Source: RUG563 sp024681215
GTDB taxonomy: Bacteria > Bacillota > Clostridia > Christensenellales > Aristaeellaceae
Direction of reading: 5' to 3'
DNA: 17,350 bases
Assembly (NCBI GenBank): GCA_024681215.1
Contig: JAILBG010000040.1
Coordinates: forward strand, 1-17,350
Positions 7,554-13,992 of the stretch are shown in pieces; position 1 is the first letter of the stretch; the number at the start of each line of letters is the position of its first letter. The notes beneath the pieces were generated by a model. That model saw nothing but the letters and a program-made list of their open reading frames with translations, ran no database searches and was not told the origin of the DNA. Made by a program: the position numbers and the translations under genes.

Positions 7554-7593
7554 GTGCCGTTCACTCCTTTAGGAAAATGGAGGATTTCATCTT

Positions 7594-8199
7594 ATGACGA
7601 AGCGGAATTATCAGGCCGAAATGGAGGAGGAGATCGCCCGCCTGGGCGCCCGGCGGCCTACGCTGCTGCTGCACAGCTGCTGCGGCCCCTGCTCCAGCGC
7701 CGTTATGGAAAGGCTGGCGGCGCATTTCCGCCTGACGCTGCTTTACTACAACCCCAATATCGAGCCGGAGGAAGAGTATCTGCACAGGCTGTCCGAGCAG
7801 AAAAGGCTGCTGACGCTGATCCCCGGGGAGGTGCGGCTTCTGCCCTGCGATTGGGACAACGCCGCGTTCGAGACCTTCGCTCCGGGGATGGCCGACGCCC
7901 CCGAGGGCGGGGAAAGGTGCCTTTCCTGCTTCGCCATGCGCCTGAATGAAACCGCCCGCCGCGCCCGGGAAGGGGGCTTTGAATACTTCGCCACCACCCT
8001 GTCCGTGAGCCCCCACAAAAACGCCGAAGCCCTGAACCGCATCGGGGAAGCGGCAGGGGAAAAATACGGCGTCAGATACCTCATGGCGGATTTCAAGAAG
8101 AAAAACGGGTATCTGCGGTCCCTGCAGCTTTCAAAGGAATACGGCCTGTACCGGCAGGATTACTGCGGCTGCCGCTATTCCATGCGGGAAACGGACTGA
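7594..8199 (+). CDS. queH: Epoxyqueuosine reductase QueH
   Basis: Catalyses the last step of queuosine synthesis, reduction of epoxyqueuosine to queuosine in tRNA, using iron-sulfur chemistry; it replaces the cobalamin-dependent QueG. The 201 residues match the family (formerly DUF208). The cysteine pattern is complete: HSCCGPCSS with C29, C30 and C33, then CLSCF with C109 and C112, then DYCGC with C191 and C193 near the C terminus. GGAGGA lies about 9 bases before ATG 7594. The gene is divergent from the FRG gene with only 40 bases between the start codons, and its 3' end overlaps birA by 25 bases on the opposite strand. tgt, from the same pathway, is at 12854-13981. Confidence 0.96.
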   Translation: MTKRNYQAEMEEEIARLGARRPTLLLHSCCGPCSSAVMERLAAHFRLTLLYYNPNIEPEEEYLHRLSEQKRLLTLIPGEVRLLPCDWDNAAFETFAPGMADAPEGGERCLSCFAMRLNETARRAREGGFEYFATTLSVSPHKNAEALNRIGEAAGEKYGVRYLMADFKKKNGYLRSLQLSKEYGLYRQDYCGCRYSMRETD

Positions 8200-8948
8200 C
8201 TGCCCACCGTCACTTCTCCGCTGCGCAGCACCTTTTCGCCGCCGTCCTCCCGCACCAGCAGCCCCCCGTCGTCCGATACGCCCAGCACCAGCGCCGTTTT
8301 TTCGGCGCCTTTTTCCGTATAGCGCACCGTTTTTCCGGTGAGGAACATCCTTTCCCGGTAGGCGGCGAGCACCCCTTCGGGGTCGGGCTGCGCGCTGCCG
8401 TTCAGGATCAGGGCGGCGATCCGGGCCGCCAGGCGGTTTTTATCGGCGGGCACGTCCAGCGCCCCAGCGGCCCCAGCTTCCGGGGGAAAGCCCCCGGGGG
8501 GAGAGAGCAGGTTCACGCCGATCCCCGCCACCGCCCAGCCTTCCCCGGCTTCGGCCAGGATGCCGCAGACCTTGCGGCTGCCCACGAAAATATCGTTGAC
8601 CCATTTGATCCGGGGATGCAGCCCGGTTTCCTCCTCGATGGCCCGGCATACGGCCACCGCGGAAAGCAGCGTCAGCGCCCCGGGGTTTTCCCCCGGTCGC
8701 CAGGGGAGCAGCAGGCTCATGTACAGCCCGCCTGCGGGGGATACGAACCGCCGCCCCAGGCGGCCCCGCCCGGCGGTCTGCCGCTCTGCGGCCAGCAGGA
8801 AGGGCGGAGACACGCGCCCCGCCCGGGCGGCTTCCTTCAGGCGCAGGTTGGTGGAATCCACGGTATCCAGGATCTGCACGCCCGTTTCCGGCAGGCGAAG
8901 CGCCTGGTGGATAAGCGTTTCATTCAGCCTTTCAGCCACGGCGGTCAC
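8175..8948 (-). CDS. birA: Biotin-[acetyl-CoA-carboxylase] ligase, without DNA-binding domain
   Basis: Activates biotin to biotinyl-AMP and attaches it to the lysine of the biotin carrier protein in acetyl-CoA carboxylase and related enzymes. With GTG 8948 as start it has 257 residues: DSTN (31-34), the biotin/AMP-binding loop GRGRLGR (60-66), KWVNDI (115-120), K126 in RKVCGILAE, GIGVNL (142-147) and a short C-terminal beta domain. The N-terminal helix-turn-helix of the repressor-type BirA is absent, so this is a ligase without regulatory function. The GTG overlaps the TGA of the upstream gene (GTGA at 8948-8945), a common layout for coupled translation; a second GTG at 8939 is also possible. 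A frame open further upstream lies inside the preceding gene and is rejected. Confidence 0.93.
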   Translation of the reverse strand: MTAVAERLNETLIHQALRLPETGVQILDTVDSTNLRLKEAARAGRVSPPFLLAAERQTAGRGRLGRRFVSPAGGLYMSLLLPWRPGENPGALTLLSAVAVCRAIEEETGLHPRIKWVNDIFVGSRKVCGILAEAGEGWAVAGIGVNLLSPPGGFPPEAGAAGALDVPADKNRLAARIAALILNGSAQPDPEGVLAAYRERMFLTGKTVRYTEKGAEKTALVLGVSDDGGLLVREDGGEKVLRSGEVTVGSQSVSRME

Positions 8949-10732
8949 GCTTTCCGGCCTTCCGCGGCGAGGGACTTGAGATCGGCCAGGATCTCCTTGA
9001 CCAGCGCCACCCGCAAAAAGGGCGTCATCACGTAAAAGCCGTCGGCGTCGTCCCAGACCGCCCGGGCGGCCTGGCGGCACAGCTTTCTGGCCATTTCCTC
9101 GCCCTGGGCCCGGTTCAGCCCCTGATAGGCGGCCAGGATCTCCCCGTCCACGTCCATCCCCGCCACCTCGCTTTGCAGGTAGCGGGCGTTTTTATAGCTT
9201 ACCACCGGGAACAGCCCCGGGAACAGGAAGCCCTTGAGCGCCCGGCGGGCGGCGCGGAGGTTTTCCGCGGCCCGGGGGGAAAGGATGGGCTGGGTGAGGA
9301 AGGCGTCCGTGCCGCATTCCTCCTTCAAACGGGCCTTCTTCAGCTCCGCTTCGAAATTCCGGGCGTTCACGTTCAGCGCGGCGCAGAGGAAAAAGGGCTT
9401 CACGTCCCCCTGCTCCGTAAGCGAGCGCACCAGCTTCGTCAGCACCCGGGAATTGAACTGGAACACGCCCTTTACGTTGTCCCTGTCCTCCCGGGGCACC
9501 GGGTCCCCCGTCACGGCCAGCACGTTGCGCACCCCTTCCATGGACAGGGCCAGCAGCAGCGCCTTGGTGGCGTTGATGTTCCGGTCCCGGCAGGTCATAT
9601 GGGGCAGCACCTCGATGCCGTATTCCCGTTTCAGCTTGGCGGCCAGGACGCTGGCGTCCATGCTGGCCCGGCCGATGGGGCAGTCCGCCACAGTGATGGC
9701 GTCGGCCCCGGCGCGGTACAGCTCCGCCGCTCCCGCAAGGAAGGAGGCCGGATCGGCGCTGCGGGGTGGGTCCAATTCCACCAGGATGGGCTTTTCCCCC
9801 CGGCGCAGCTTGCGCAGGATCAGGCTGTCCGCCTCCGTTTGCGCGGGCGCGGCGCCCTGGGCGGGGGCGGAGGGGGCTTCCAGTTCGTTCGTCAGGTGCG
9901 CGGCGGCCCTGCGCATGTATTCCGGGGTGGTGCCGCAGCAGCCGCCCAGGATGGACGCGCCGGCGGCCCGGCACAGGGCCAGCTGCTCGGCGTAGTATTC
10001 CGGGTCGCTGTCGTAGAAGATCCGCCGGTCCTGCACCCGGGGATAGCCGGCGTTGGGCATGGCGGAGAGATATTTGGGAAAGGGCGGCAGGGAGGAAAGC
10101 AGCTGCCGGATGTGCTGGGCGCCGCAGACGCAGTTGAGCCCCGCCCCGTCGATATCGGGGCAGTCCGCCGCCGCGGCCATCAGCGCCCGTAGGCTTTCGC
10201 CGCCCCGGCTGATGCCGTCCGGGTTCACCGCGAAGGAAACCAGGATCAGCGCATCGGGCAGGCGGGAGCGGATGTGGGCCGCCGCCGCCGGGATGCCGGA
10301 AAAGGAGGGCAGCGTTTCAAACAGAAAGTGCCCGACGCCCGCGTCTATCAAAAGGTCCGCCAGGGCGAGATAGGCCTCCTCCGGGGATGTTTCCTCCGGC
10401 GCGGGGCCGATGTCCCCGAACACGTAGGCGTCCTCTCCCGCGGCGCTCAGGGCGATCTGCGCGGCGGCGCGCGCCAGGGCGGCCTGGTCCTCCCGGTCCC
10501 GGGCGGCCTGGCCCACGTGGCCGGCGAAGGTGTTCGTTTTGATGGCGCGGCAGCCGGCGCGGAGATACGCCCGGTGGATCAGGAGCACCTTGTCCGGCGC
10601 GGTGAGGCACGCCCGCTCCACCGGCCCGGCGGGATACCCCTCCACCGTGCGGGCATAGGTGCCCATGGCCCCGTCGAAAAGCAGGGGCCCGGCGCTGAGG
10701 AATTCCCGGATCGGCCGTTTTTCCATACCCAT
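8945..10732 (-). CDS. Bifunctional homocysteine S-methyltransferase / 5,10-methylenetetrahydrofolate reductase
   Basis: Two enzymes in one 595-residue chain, like Bacillus YitJ. Residues about 1-285 form a homocysteine methyltransferase barrel with the zinc cysteines C201 (GLNCVCG) and C265/C266 (GGCCGTTP). Residues about 285-300 are an Ala/Pro/Gln-rich linker. Residues about 301-595 form the flavin-dependent MetF barrel, with VELDPPR (318-324), HMTCRDRN (378-385) and NVLAVTGDP (403-411). Together they would reduce methylene-THF to methyl-THF and methylate homocysteine to methionine. The start is ATG 10732 (MGMEKRPI) or ATG 10726; an upstream extension crosses the promoter and is rejected. 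The promoter TTGACA-17-TACAAT lies just upstream, leaving a leader of about 20 bases with no room for an S-box riboswitch. birA follows in the same transcript. The methyl donor of the N-terminal half is not certain. Confidence 0.93.
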   Translation of the reverse strand: MGMEKRPIREFLSAGPLLFDGAMGTYARTVEGYPAGPVERACLTAPDKVLLIHRAYLRAGCRAIKTNTFAGHVGQAARDREDQAALARAAAQIALSAAGEDAYVFGDIGPAPEETSPEEAYLALADLLIDAGVGHFLFETLPSFSGIPAAAAHIRSRLPDALILVSFAVNPDGISRGGESLRALMAAAADCPDIDGAGLNCVCGAQHIRQLLSSLPPFPKYLSAMPNAGYPRVQDRRIFYDSDPEYYAEQLALCRAAGASILGGCCGTTPEYMRRAAAHLTNELEAPSAPAQGAAPAQTEADSLILRKLRRGEKPILVELDPPRSADPASFLAGAAELYRAGADAITVADCPIGRASMDASVLAAKLKREYGIEVLPHMTCRDRNINATKALLLALSMEGVRNVLAVTGDPVPREDRDNVKGVFQFNSRVLTKLVRSLTEQGDVKPFFLCAALNVNARNFEAELKKARLKEECGTDAFLTQPILSPRAAENLRAARRALKGFLFPGLFPVVSYKNARYLQSEVAGMDVDGEILAAYQGLNRAQGEEMARKLCRQAARAVWDDADGFYVMTPFLRVALVKEILADLKSLAAEGRKA

Positions 10733-10759
10733 CGCCCGCCTGTTGTTTTTTCCTGTTCC

Positions 10760-10788
10760 ATTGTACCCGCCCGCCGCCCGTCTGTCAA
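10760..10788 (-). promoter_or_regulatory. Sigma-A promoter of the methyltransferase/MTHFR-birA unit
   Basis: On the minus strand a perfect TTGACA (10788-10783) and TACAAT (10765-10760) are separated by 17 bases. The start is expected near 10752, about 20 bases before the ATG. The spacer is very G-rich. Confidence 0.88.
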
Positions 10789-10896
10789 AGGGAAAACGCG
10801 CATTTCCCGTTTTTTTGCCCGGGATGGCCTGCCGGGCGGGAAAACGCCCAGATACGGCATGTGAGGGCGTCGGATGTATATAATTACAAAAAATTG

Positions 10897-10910
10897 TGAA
10901 TAATTTTTCA
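10897..10910. promoter_or_regulatory. Upstream ARG box (ArgR/AhrC site) of argG
   Basis: TGAATAATTTTTCA resembles the ArgR/AhrC consensus TGMATWWWWATKCA with one mismatch in the right half. It lies 8 bases upstream of the argG -35. Its centre is 53 bases (about five helical turns) from the second box at 10950-10963. Confidence 0.6.
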
Positions 10911-10918
10911 AAAACCAC

Positions 10919-10946
10919 TTGACAAAGCGAAAAATATCGGTATAAT
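10919..10946 (+). promoter_or_regulatory. Sigma-A promoter of argG
   Basis: Perfect TTGACA (10919-10924) and perfect TATAAT (10941-10946) with a 16-base spacer. The start is expected near 10953, inside the downstream ARG box. AT-rich sequence at 10875-10915 upstream could act as an UP-like element. Confidence 0.92.
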
Positions 10947-10949
10947 CAG

Positions 10950-10963
10950 TGCATAAACATTCA
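10950..10963. promoter_or_regulatory. Downstream ARG box (ArgR/AhrC site) of argG
   Basis: TGCATAAACATTCA fits TGMATWWWWATKCA except for one C in the central four bases. It begins 3 bases after the -10 and covers the expected transcription start, where a bound arginine repressor would block initiation. Confidence 0.78.
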
Positions 10964-10978
10964 CGGAGGGAAGCAACC

Positions 10979-12196
10979 ATGAAGAAGGAAGACATCAAGA
11001 AAGTCGTGCTGGCCTACTCGGGCGGCTTGGATACATCCATCATCATCCCGTGGCTGAAGGAGAATTACAACAACTGCGAGGTCATCGCCGTTTCCGGCAA
11101 CGTGGGCCAGGCGGACGAACTGGAGGGCCTGGAGGAGAAGGCCCTGAAGACCGGGGCCAGCAAGCTTTATGTGCTGGATCTGACGGACGAATACGTGGAT
11201 GATTTCATCATCCCCACCATGAAGGCCGGGGCCGTTTACGAGGATTACCTGCTGGGCACCAGCCACGCCCGGCCCTGCATCGCCAAGGGCCTGGTGGAGA
11301 TCGCGCTGAAGGAAGGGGCGGACGCCATCTGCCACGGCTGCACCGGCAAAGGCAACGACCAGGTGCGTTTCGAGCTGGCCATCAAGCATTTCGCCCCCAG
11401 CATGCCCATCATCGCCCCCTGGCGGGAATGGAGCATCAAGAGCCGGGATGAGGAGATCGACTACGCCGAAGCCCACAACATCCCCCTGCGGATCAACCGG
11501 GAAACCAATTACTCCAAGGACAAGAACCTGTGGCACCTGAGCCACGAAGGCCTGGACCTGGAGGATACCGGCAACGAGCCCCAGTACGAAAAGCCCGGCT
11601 TCCTGGAAATGGGCGTTTCGCCCCTGCAGGCCCCGGACGCGCCCACCTATATCACCCTGGATTTTGAGCAGGGCAAGCCGGTGAAGCTGAACGGCGAAAG
11701 CATGAGCGCCAAGGAAATCATCCTGAAGCTCAACGAGCTGGGCGGCAAGAACGGCATCGGCCTGCTGGACATCGTGGAAAACCGGCTGGTGGGCATGAAG
11801 TGCCGGGGCGTGTACGAGACCCCGGGCGGCACCATCCTGTATAAAGCCCACGAATACCTGGAGAGCGTGTGCCTGGACAAAATGACCATGCACGAAAAGC
11901 AGAAGCTGAGCATCACCTTCGCGGAGCTGGTGTACAACGGCCAGTGGTTTACCCCCCTGCGGGAGGCCCTGAGCGCCTTCGTGGACAAGACCCAGGAAAC
12001 CGTCACCGGCCAGGTGAAGCTGAAGCTGTACAAGGGCAACATCATCAAGGCCGGCGTGTGGAGCCCCTATTCCCTCTACAGCGAAGAGATCGCTACCTTC
12101 GGGGAATCCGATTACAACCAGGCGGACGCCGCGGGCTTCATCAACCTGTACGGGCTGCCCATCAAGGTGCAGGCCTTGGTGAACGGGAAAAAATAA
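10979..12196 (+). CDS. argG: Argininosuccinate synthase
   Basis: Joins citrulline and aspartate with ATP to argininosuccinate, the next-to-last step of arginine synthesis. The start at ATG 10979 gives 405 residues, typical for the family, with GGAGGG 8 bases upstream (10965-10970). The ATP-binding P-loop-like motif AYSGGLDTS is at residues 12-20. LGTSHARPCIAKGLV and HGCTGKGNDQVRFE are the citrulline/aspartate-binding blocks, and the C-terminal SPYSLYSEEIATFGESDYNQ region is also typical. It is a single-gene unit in the window: argH does not follow. Control by arginine is inferred from two ARG boxes around the promoter. A 300-base hairpin element begins 13 bases after the stop and contains the likely terminator. 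Confidence 0.98.
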   Translation: MKKEDIKKVVLAYSGGLDTSIIIPWLKENYNNCEVIAVSGNVGQADELEGLEEKALKTGASKLYVLDLTDEYVDDFIIPTMKAGAVYEDYLLGTSHARPCIAKGLVEIALKEGADAICHGCTGKGNDQVRFELAIKHFAPSMPIIAPWREWSIKSRDEEIDYAEAHNIPLRINRETNYSKDKNLWHLSHEGLDLEDTGNEPQYEKPGFLEMGVSPLQAPDAPTYITLDFEQGKPVKLNGESMSAKEIILKLNELGGKNGIGLLDIVENRLVGMKCRGVYETPGGTILYKAHEYLESVCLDKMTMHEKQKLSITFAELVYNGQWFTPLREALSAFVDKTQETVTGQVKLKLYKGNIIKAGVWSPYSLYSEEIATFGESDYNQADAAGFINLYGLPIKVQALVNGKK

Positions 12197-12209
12197 CAAA
12201 CGGAAACAG

Positions 12210-12509
12210 AATGCCGCCGGAATCATCCGACGGCACAGGGTGTCGACAAAGTCGACACCCTGCCATCGAAAGCCAGCTAAAGCAGTCTTTCGATGTGCAC
12301 ATCAATTTATTGTAAAAAGGCATTTCCGGGCAAGAATGCCCGGAAATGCTCTTTTTACGGCCATAAATTGATAGAGGAAGCGGTATGACCGCTCCTCGGA
12401 CCGGCAAAGCCGGTCCTGCGGAATAGAAATCGAAGGGCTGCGGCCCTTCGATGCATCCCATGGGGTACTTTGTTGACAGTCTGTGCCGTCGGAATCATCC
12501 GGCGGCATT
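12210..12509. repeat. 300-base multi-hairpin element with inverted ends
   Basis: The two ends (12210-12252 and 12467-12509) are inverted copies of each other, matching at 36 of 43 positions. The four differences at the end hairpins fall in the loop AATCAT. Hairpins in order: 12213-12234 (8-bp stem, one mismatch), 12236-12262 (12 bp, loop AAA), 12264-12295 (9 bp), 12301-12372 (20 bp plus 9 bp outer stem), 12374-12397 (10 bp, one bulge, loop ATG), 12398-12416 (8 bp, loop AAA), 12429-12452 (10 bp, loop TGCG), 12485-12506 (mirror of the first). No coding sequence fits inside. It resembles a miniature inverted-repeat element or a structured RNA; no target-site duplication is evident. Confidence 0.8.
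12312..12358. terminator. Bidirectional intrinsic terminator inside the multi-hairpin element
   Basis: GTAAAAAG-GCATTTCCGGGC pairs with GCCCGGAAATGC-t-CTTTTTAC around the loop AAGAAT: 20 bp with a single T bulge. A T run follows the GC-rich core on either strand, so it can stop transcription from both directions. It is the first convincing terminator after argG, about 150 bases past the stop. Confidence 0.75.
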
Positions 12510-12677
12510 AATTGGTCCAAATTGAAAAAAGGAGAGCGCGCCGCGTTCGGTGTGCTCTCCTGAGACACATGGCAGCGCGTTGGCTGTGCCGGATTCGGCT
12601 GCCGGCGGCGCGCTCCCTGTCCCGGTATCAGGATGCCCCGGTGGAGACGGAAAAATCATGGAAAAAAATGAGAAAAG
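12510..12677. other. Non-coding stretch with competing GC-rich hairpins
   Basis: No gene is supported. GGAGAGC (12531-12537) can pair with GCTCTCC (12554-12560), while the overlapping GAGCGCGCCGC (12534-12544) can pair over a longer distance with GCGGCGCGCTC (12605-12615). The two folds exclude each other. The stretch links the multi-hairpin element to the first copy of the G-box hairpin repeat. Confidence 0.5.
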
Positions 12678-12760
12678 GCGGGGGAGGACCGTTCTTTGGA
12701 TCCCAAAGAACGGTCCTCCCCCGCACCCCCTCTCCAAGAAAGGCAACTGAGGGGGAAGTG
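12678..12760 (-). repeat. G-box hairpin repeat, copy 1
   Basis: Read on the minus strand, a G-rich box (TTCTTGGAGAGGGGGTGCGGG, about 12741-12721) leads into a perfect 22-bp hairpin with a three-base loop (12724-12703 pairs with 12699-12678). It is inverted relative to copy 2, box facing box, with about 10 bases between them. Confidence 0.75.
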
Positions 12761-12770
12761 AAAAAATAGG

Positions 12771-12843
12771 TTTTCCCCAGCCGGTTTTCTCGGAGGGGGT
12801 CTGGGGGGACCACTCTTTTGACTCAAAAGAGTGGTCCCCTCAG
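12771..12843 (+). repeat. G-box hairpin repeat, copy 2
   Basis: The box TTTTCTCGGAGGGGGTCTGG (12785-12804) runs into a hairpin of 20 bp with one G-T pair: 12801-12820 pairs with 12824-12843, loop ACT. The hairpin ends 10 bases beyond the tgt stop codon on the opposite strand. There is no T run after it in either direction, so it is not a classical terminator. Confidence 0.78.
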
Positions 12844-12853
12844 TTTCGATCTC

Positions 12854-13981
12854 TCAAAAGTTCCTGGTCAGATCGTATTTTTCGTAAAATTCCTTCCGGT
12901 AATCCAGGAACCGGTCCTGGGCGATGGCTTCCCGGATCTCCTCCATCATGCGGATGAGGAAGCGCAGGTTGTGGATGGAGGTGAGGCGGCCGCCGGTGAT
13001 CTCGTCGGCCTTGAGCAGATGGCGGATGTAGGCCCGGGAGAAGTGCTGGCAAGCGTAGCAGTCGCACCCCTCCTCGATGGGGGTGAAATCGTGGGCGTAC
13101 TGGGCGTTGCGCACCACCAGTCGGCCGTATTTGGTAAAGCAGGTGCCGTTCCGGGCGATGCGGGTGGCCAGCACGCAGTCGAACATGTCCACCCCCCGGA
13201 GGATGCCCTCCAGGAAGCAGTCTGGCGTGCCCACGCCCATGAGATACCGGGGCTTGTTTTGGGGCAGATAGGGCTCGATCTTCTCCAGCATCTCGTACAT
13301 GAGGGGCTTGGGTTCGCCCACGCTCAGGCCGCCGATGCCGTAGCCGGGGAAATCCATGTCCGCCAGGGTCTTTGCGGATTCGATGCGCAGATCCTCGAAA
13401 AACGCGCCCTGCACGATGCCGAACAGCGCCTGATCGCCGCGGGTGTGGTGCTTCTTGCAGCGCTCCGCCCAGCGGTGGGTGCGGTGCATGGCGTCCTCGG
13501 CGGTCCTGTGATCGCAGGGGTAGGCGGAGCAGACGTCGAAGGCCATGGCGATGTCCGCGCCCAGGGCCTGCTGGATGTCCATGGAGATCTCGGGGGAAAT
13601 GAACTGGCGGCTTCCGTCCAGATGGCTGCGGAAAGCGGCGCCCTCCTCGGTGATCTTGCGCAGCTCGCTGAGGGAAAACACCTGGAAGCCGCCGCTGTCG
13701 GTGAGGATGGGGTGATGCCAGTCCATGAACTGATGCAGCCCGCCGGCTTCCCGCACGATGTCCTCCCCGGGGCGCAGGTGCAGATGATAGGTGTTGGAAA
13801 GGATGATTTTCGCGTTGATCTCTTCCATTTCCCGGGGGGTCATGGCCTTGACGGTGGCCTGGGTGCCCACGGGCATGTAAATGGGCGTGGGGATATCCCC
13901 GTGGGGGGTATGCAGAACCCCCAGCCGGGCCCCGGATTGCTTGCAGGTATGCAGTAATTCAAAGGTGACGGGATCGCTCAT
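12854..13981 (-). CDS. tgt: tRNA-guanine transglycosylase
   Basis: Exchanges guanine at the wobble position of GUN-anticodon tRNAs for preQ1, the entry step of queuosine into tRNA. The 375 residues match bacterial Tgt. Catalytic D95 lies in LTDSGGFQVFSL and the nucleophile D268 in DMFDCVLATR. The zinc ligands are C306, C308, C311 (CDCYAC) and H337. FGIVQGA and GIGGLSVGE (216-224) are the substrate-binding blocks. At 271-275 it reads LATRI where many homologues have MPTRN; this is probably a family variant. The start at ATG 13981 has AAGGAA about 8 bases upstream and lies 11 bases after the secreted-protein gene, so it is the last gene of a three-gene unit. queH, the last enzyme of the pathway, is 5 kb away. 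Confidence 0.97.
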   Translation of the reverse strand: MSDPVTFELLHTCKQSGARLGVLHTPHGDIPTPIYMPVGTQATVKAMTPREMEEINAKIILSNTYHLHLRPGEDIVREAGGLHQFMDWHHPILTDSGGFQVFSLSELRKITEEGAAFRSHLDGSRQFISPEISMDIQQALGADIAMAFDVCSAYPCDHRTAEDAMHRTHRWAERCKKHHTRGDQALFGIVQGAFFEDLRIESAKTLADMDFPGYGIGGLSVGEPKPLMYEMLEKIEPYLPQNKPRYLMGVGTPDCFLEGILRGVDMFDCVLATRIARNGTCFTKYGRLVVRNAQYAHDFTPIEEGCDCYACQHFSRAYIRHLLKADEITGGRLTSIHNLRFLIRMMEEIREAIAQDRFLDYRKEFYEKYDLTRNF

Positions 13982-13992
13982 CGTTTCGTTCC

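Noticed and set aside
8949..9080. Longer N terminus for birA
   Set aside because: The extra residues are an out-of-frame reading of the preceding gene and look nothing like the usual DNA-binding domain; the GTGA overlap gives a natural start.
10961..12226. Long leftward open frame opposite argG
   Set aside because: It is antisense to argG over nearly its whole length and has the composition expected of a complement frame.
12213..12506. CRISPR array
   Set aside because: The repeated units are inverted stem-loops of unequal spacing, not regularly spaced direct repeats, and no cas gene is present.
12210..12509. Insertion sequence with a transposase gene
   Set aside because: The ends look like those of a mobile element, but 300 bases of hairpins leave no room for a transposase and none is seen in the window.
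12512..12769. Small rightward frame of 85 codons across the hairpin repeats
   Set aside because: Its second half is the translation of a perfect palindrome (12678-12724). It has no ribosome site and no resemblance to a protein.
12801..12843. Hairpin behind tgt read as an ordinary intrinsic terminator
   Set aside because: No T run follows the stem in either direction, and related hairpins occur in a repeat family with a conserved G-rich box.
12818..13957. Rightward open frame opposite tgt
   Set aside because: tgt on the other strand has all catalytic and zinc-binding residues; this frame has none.
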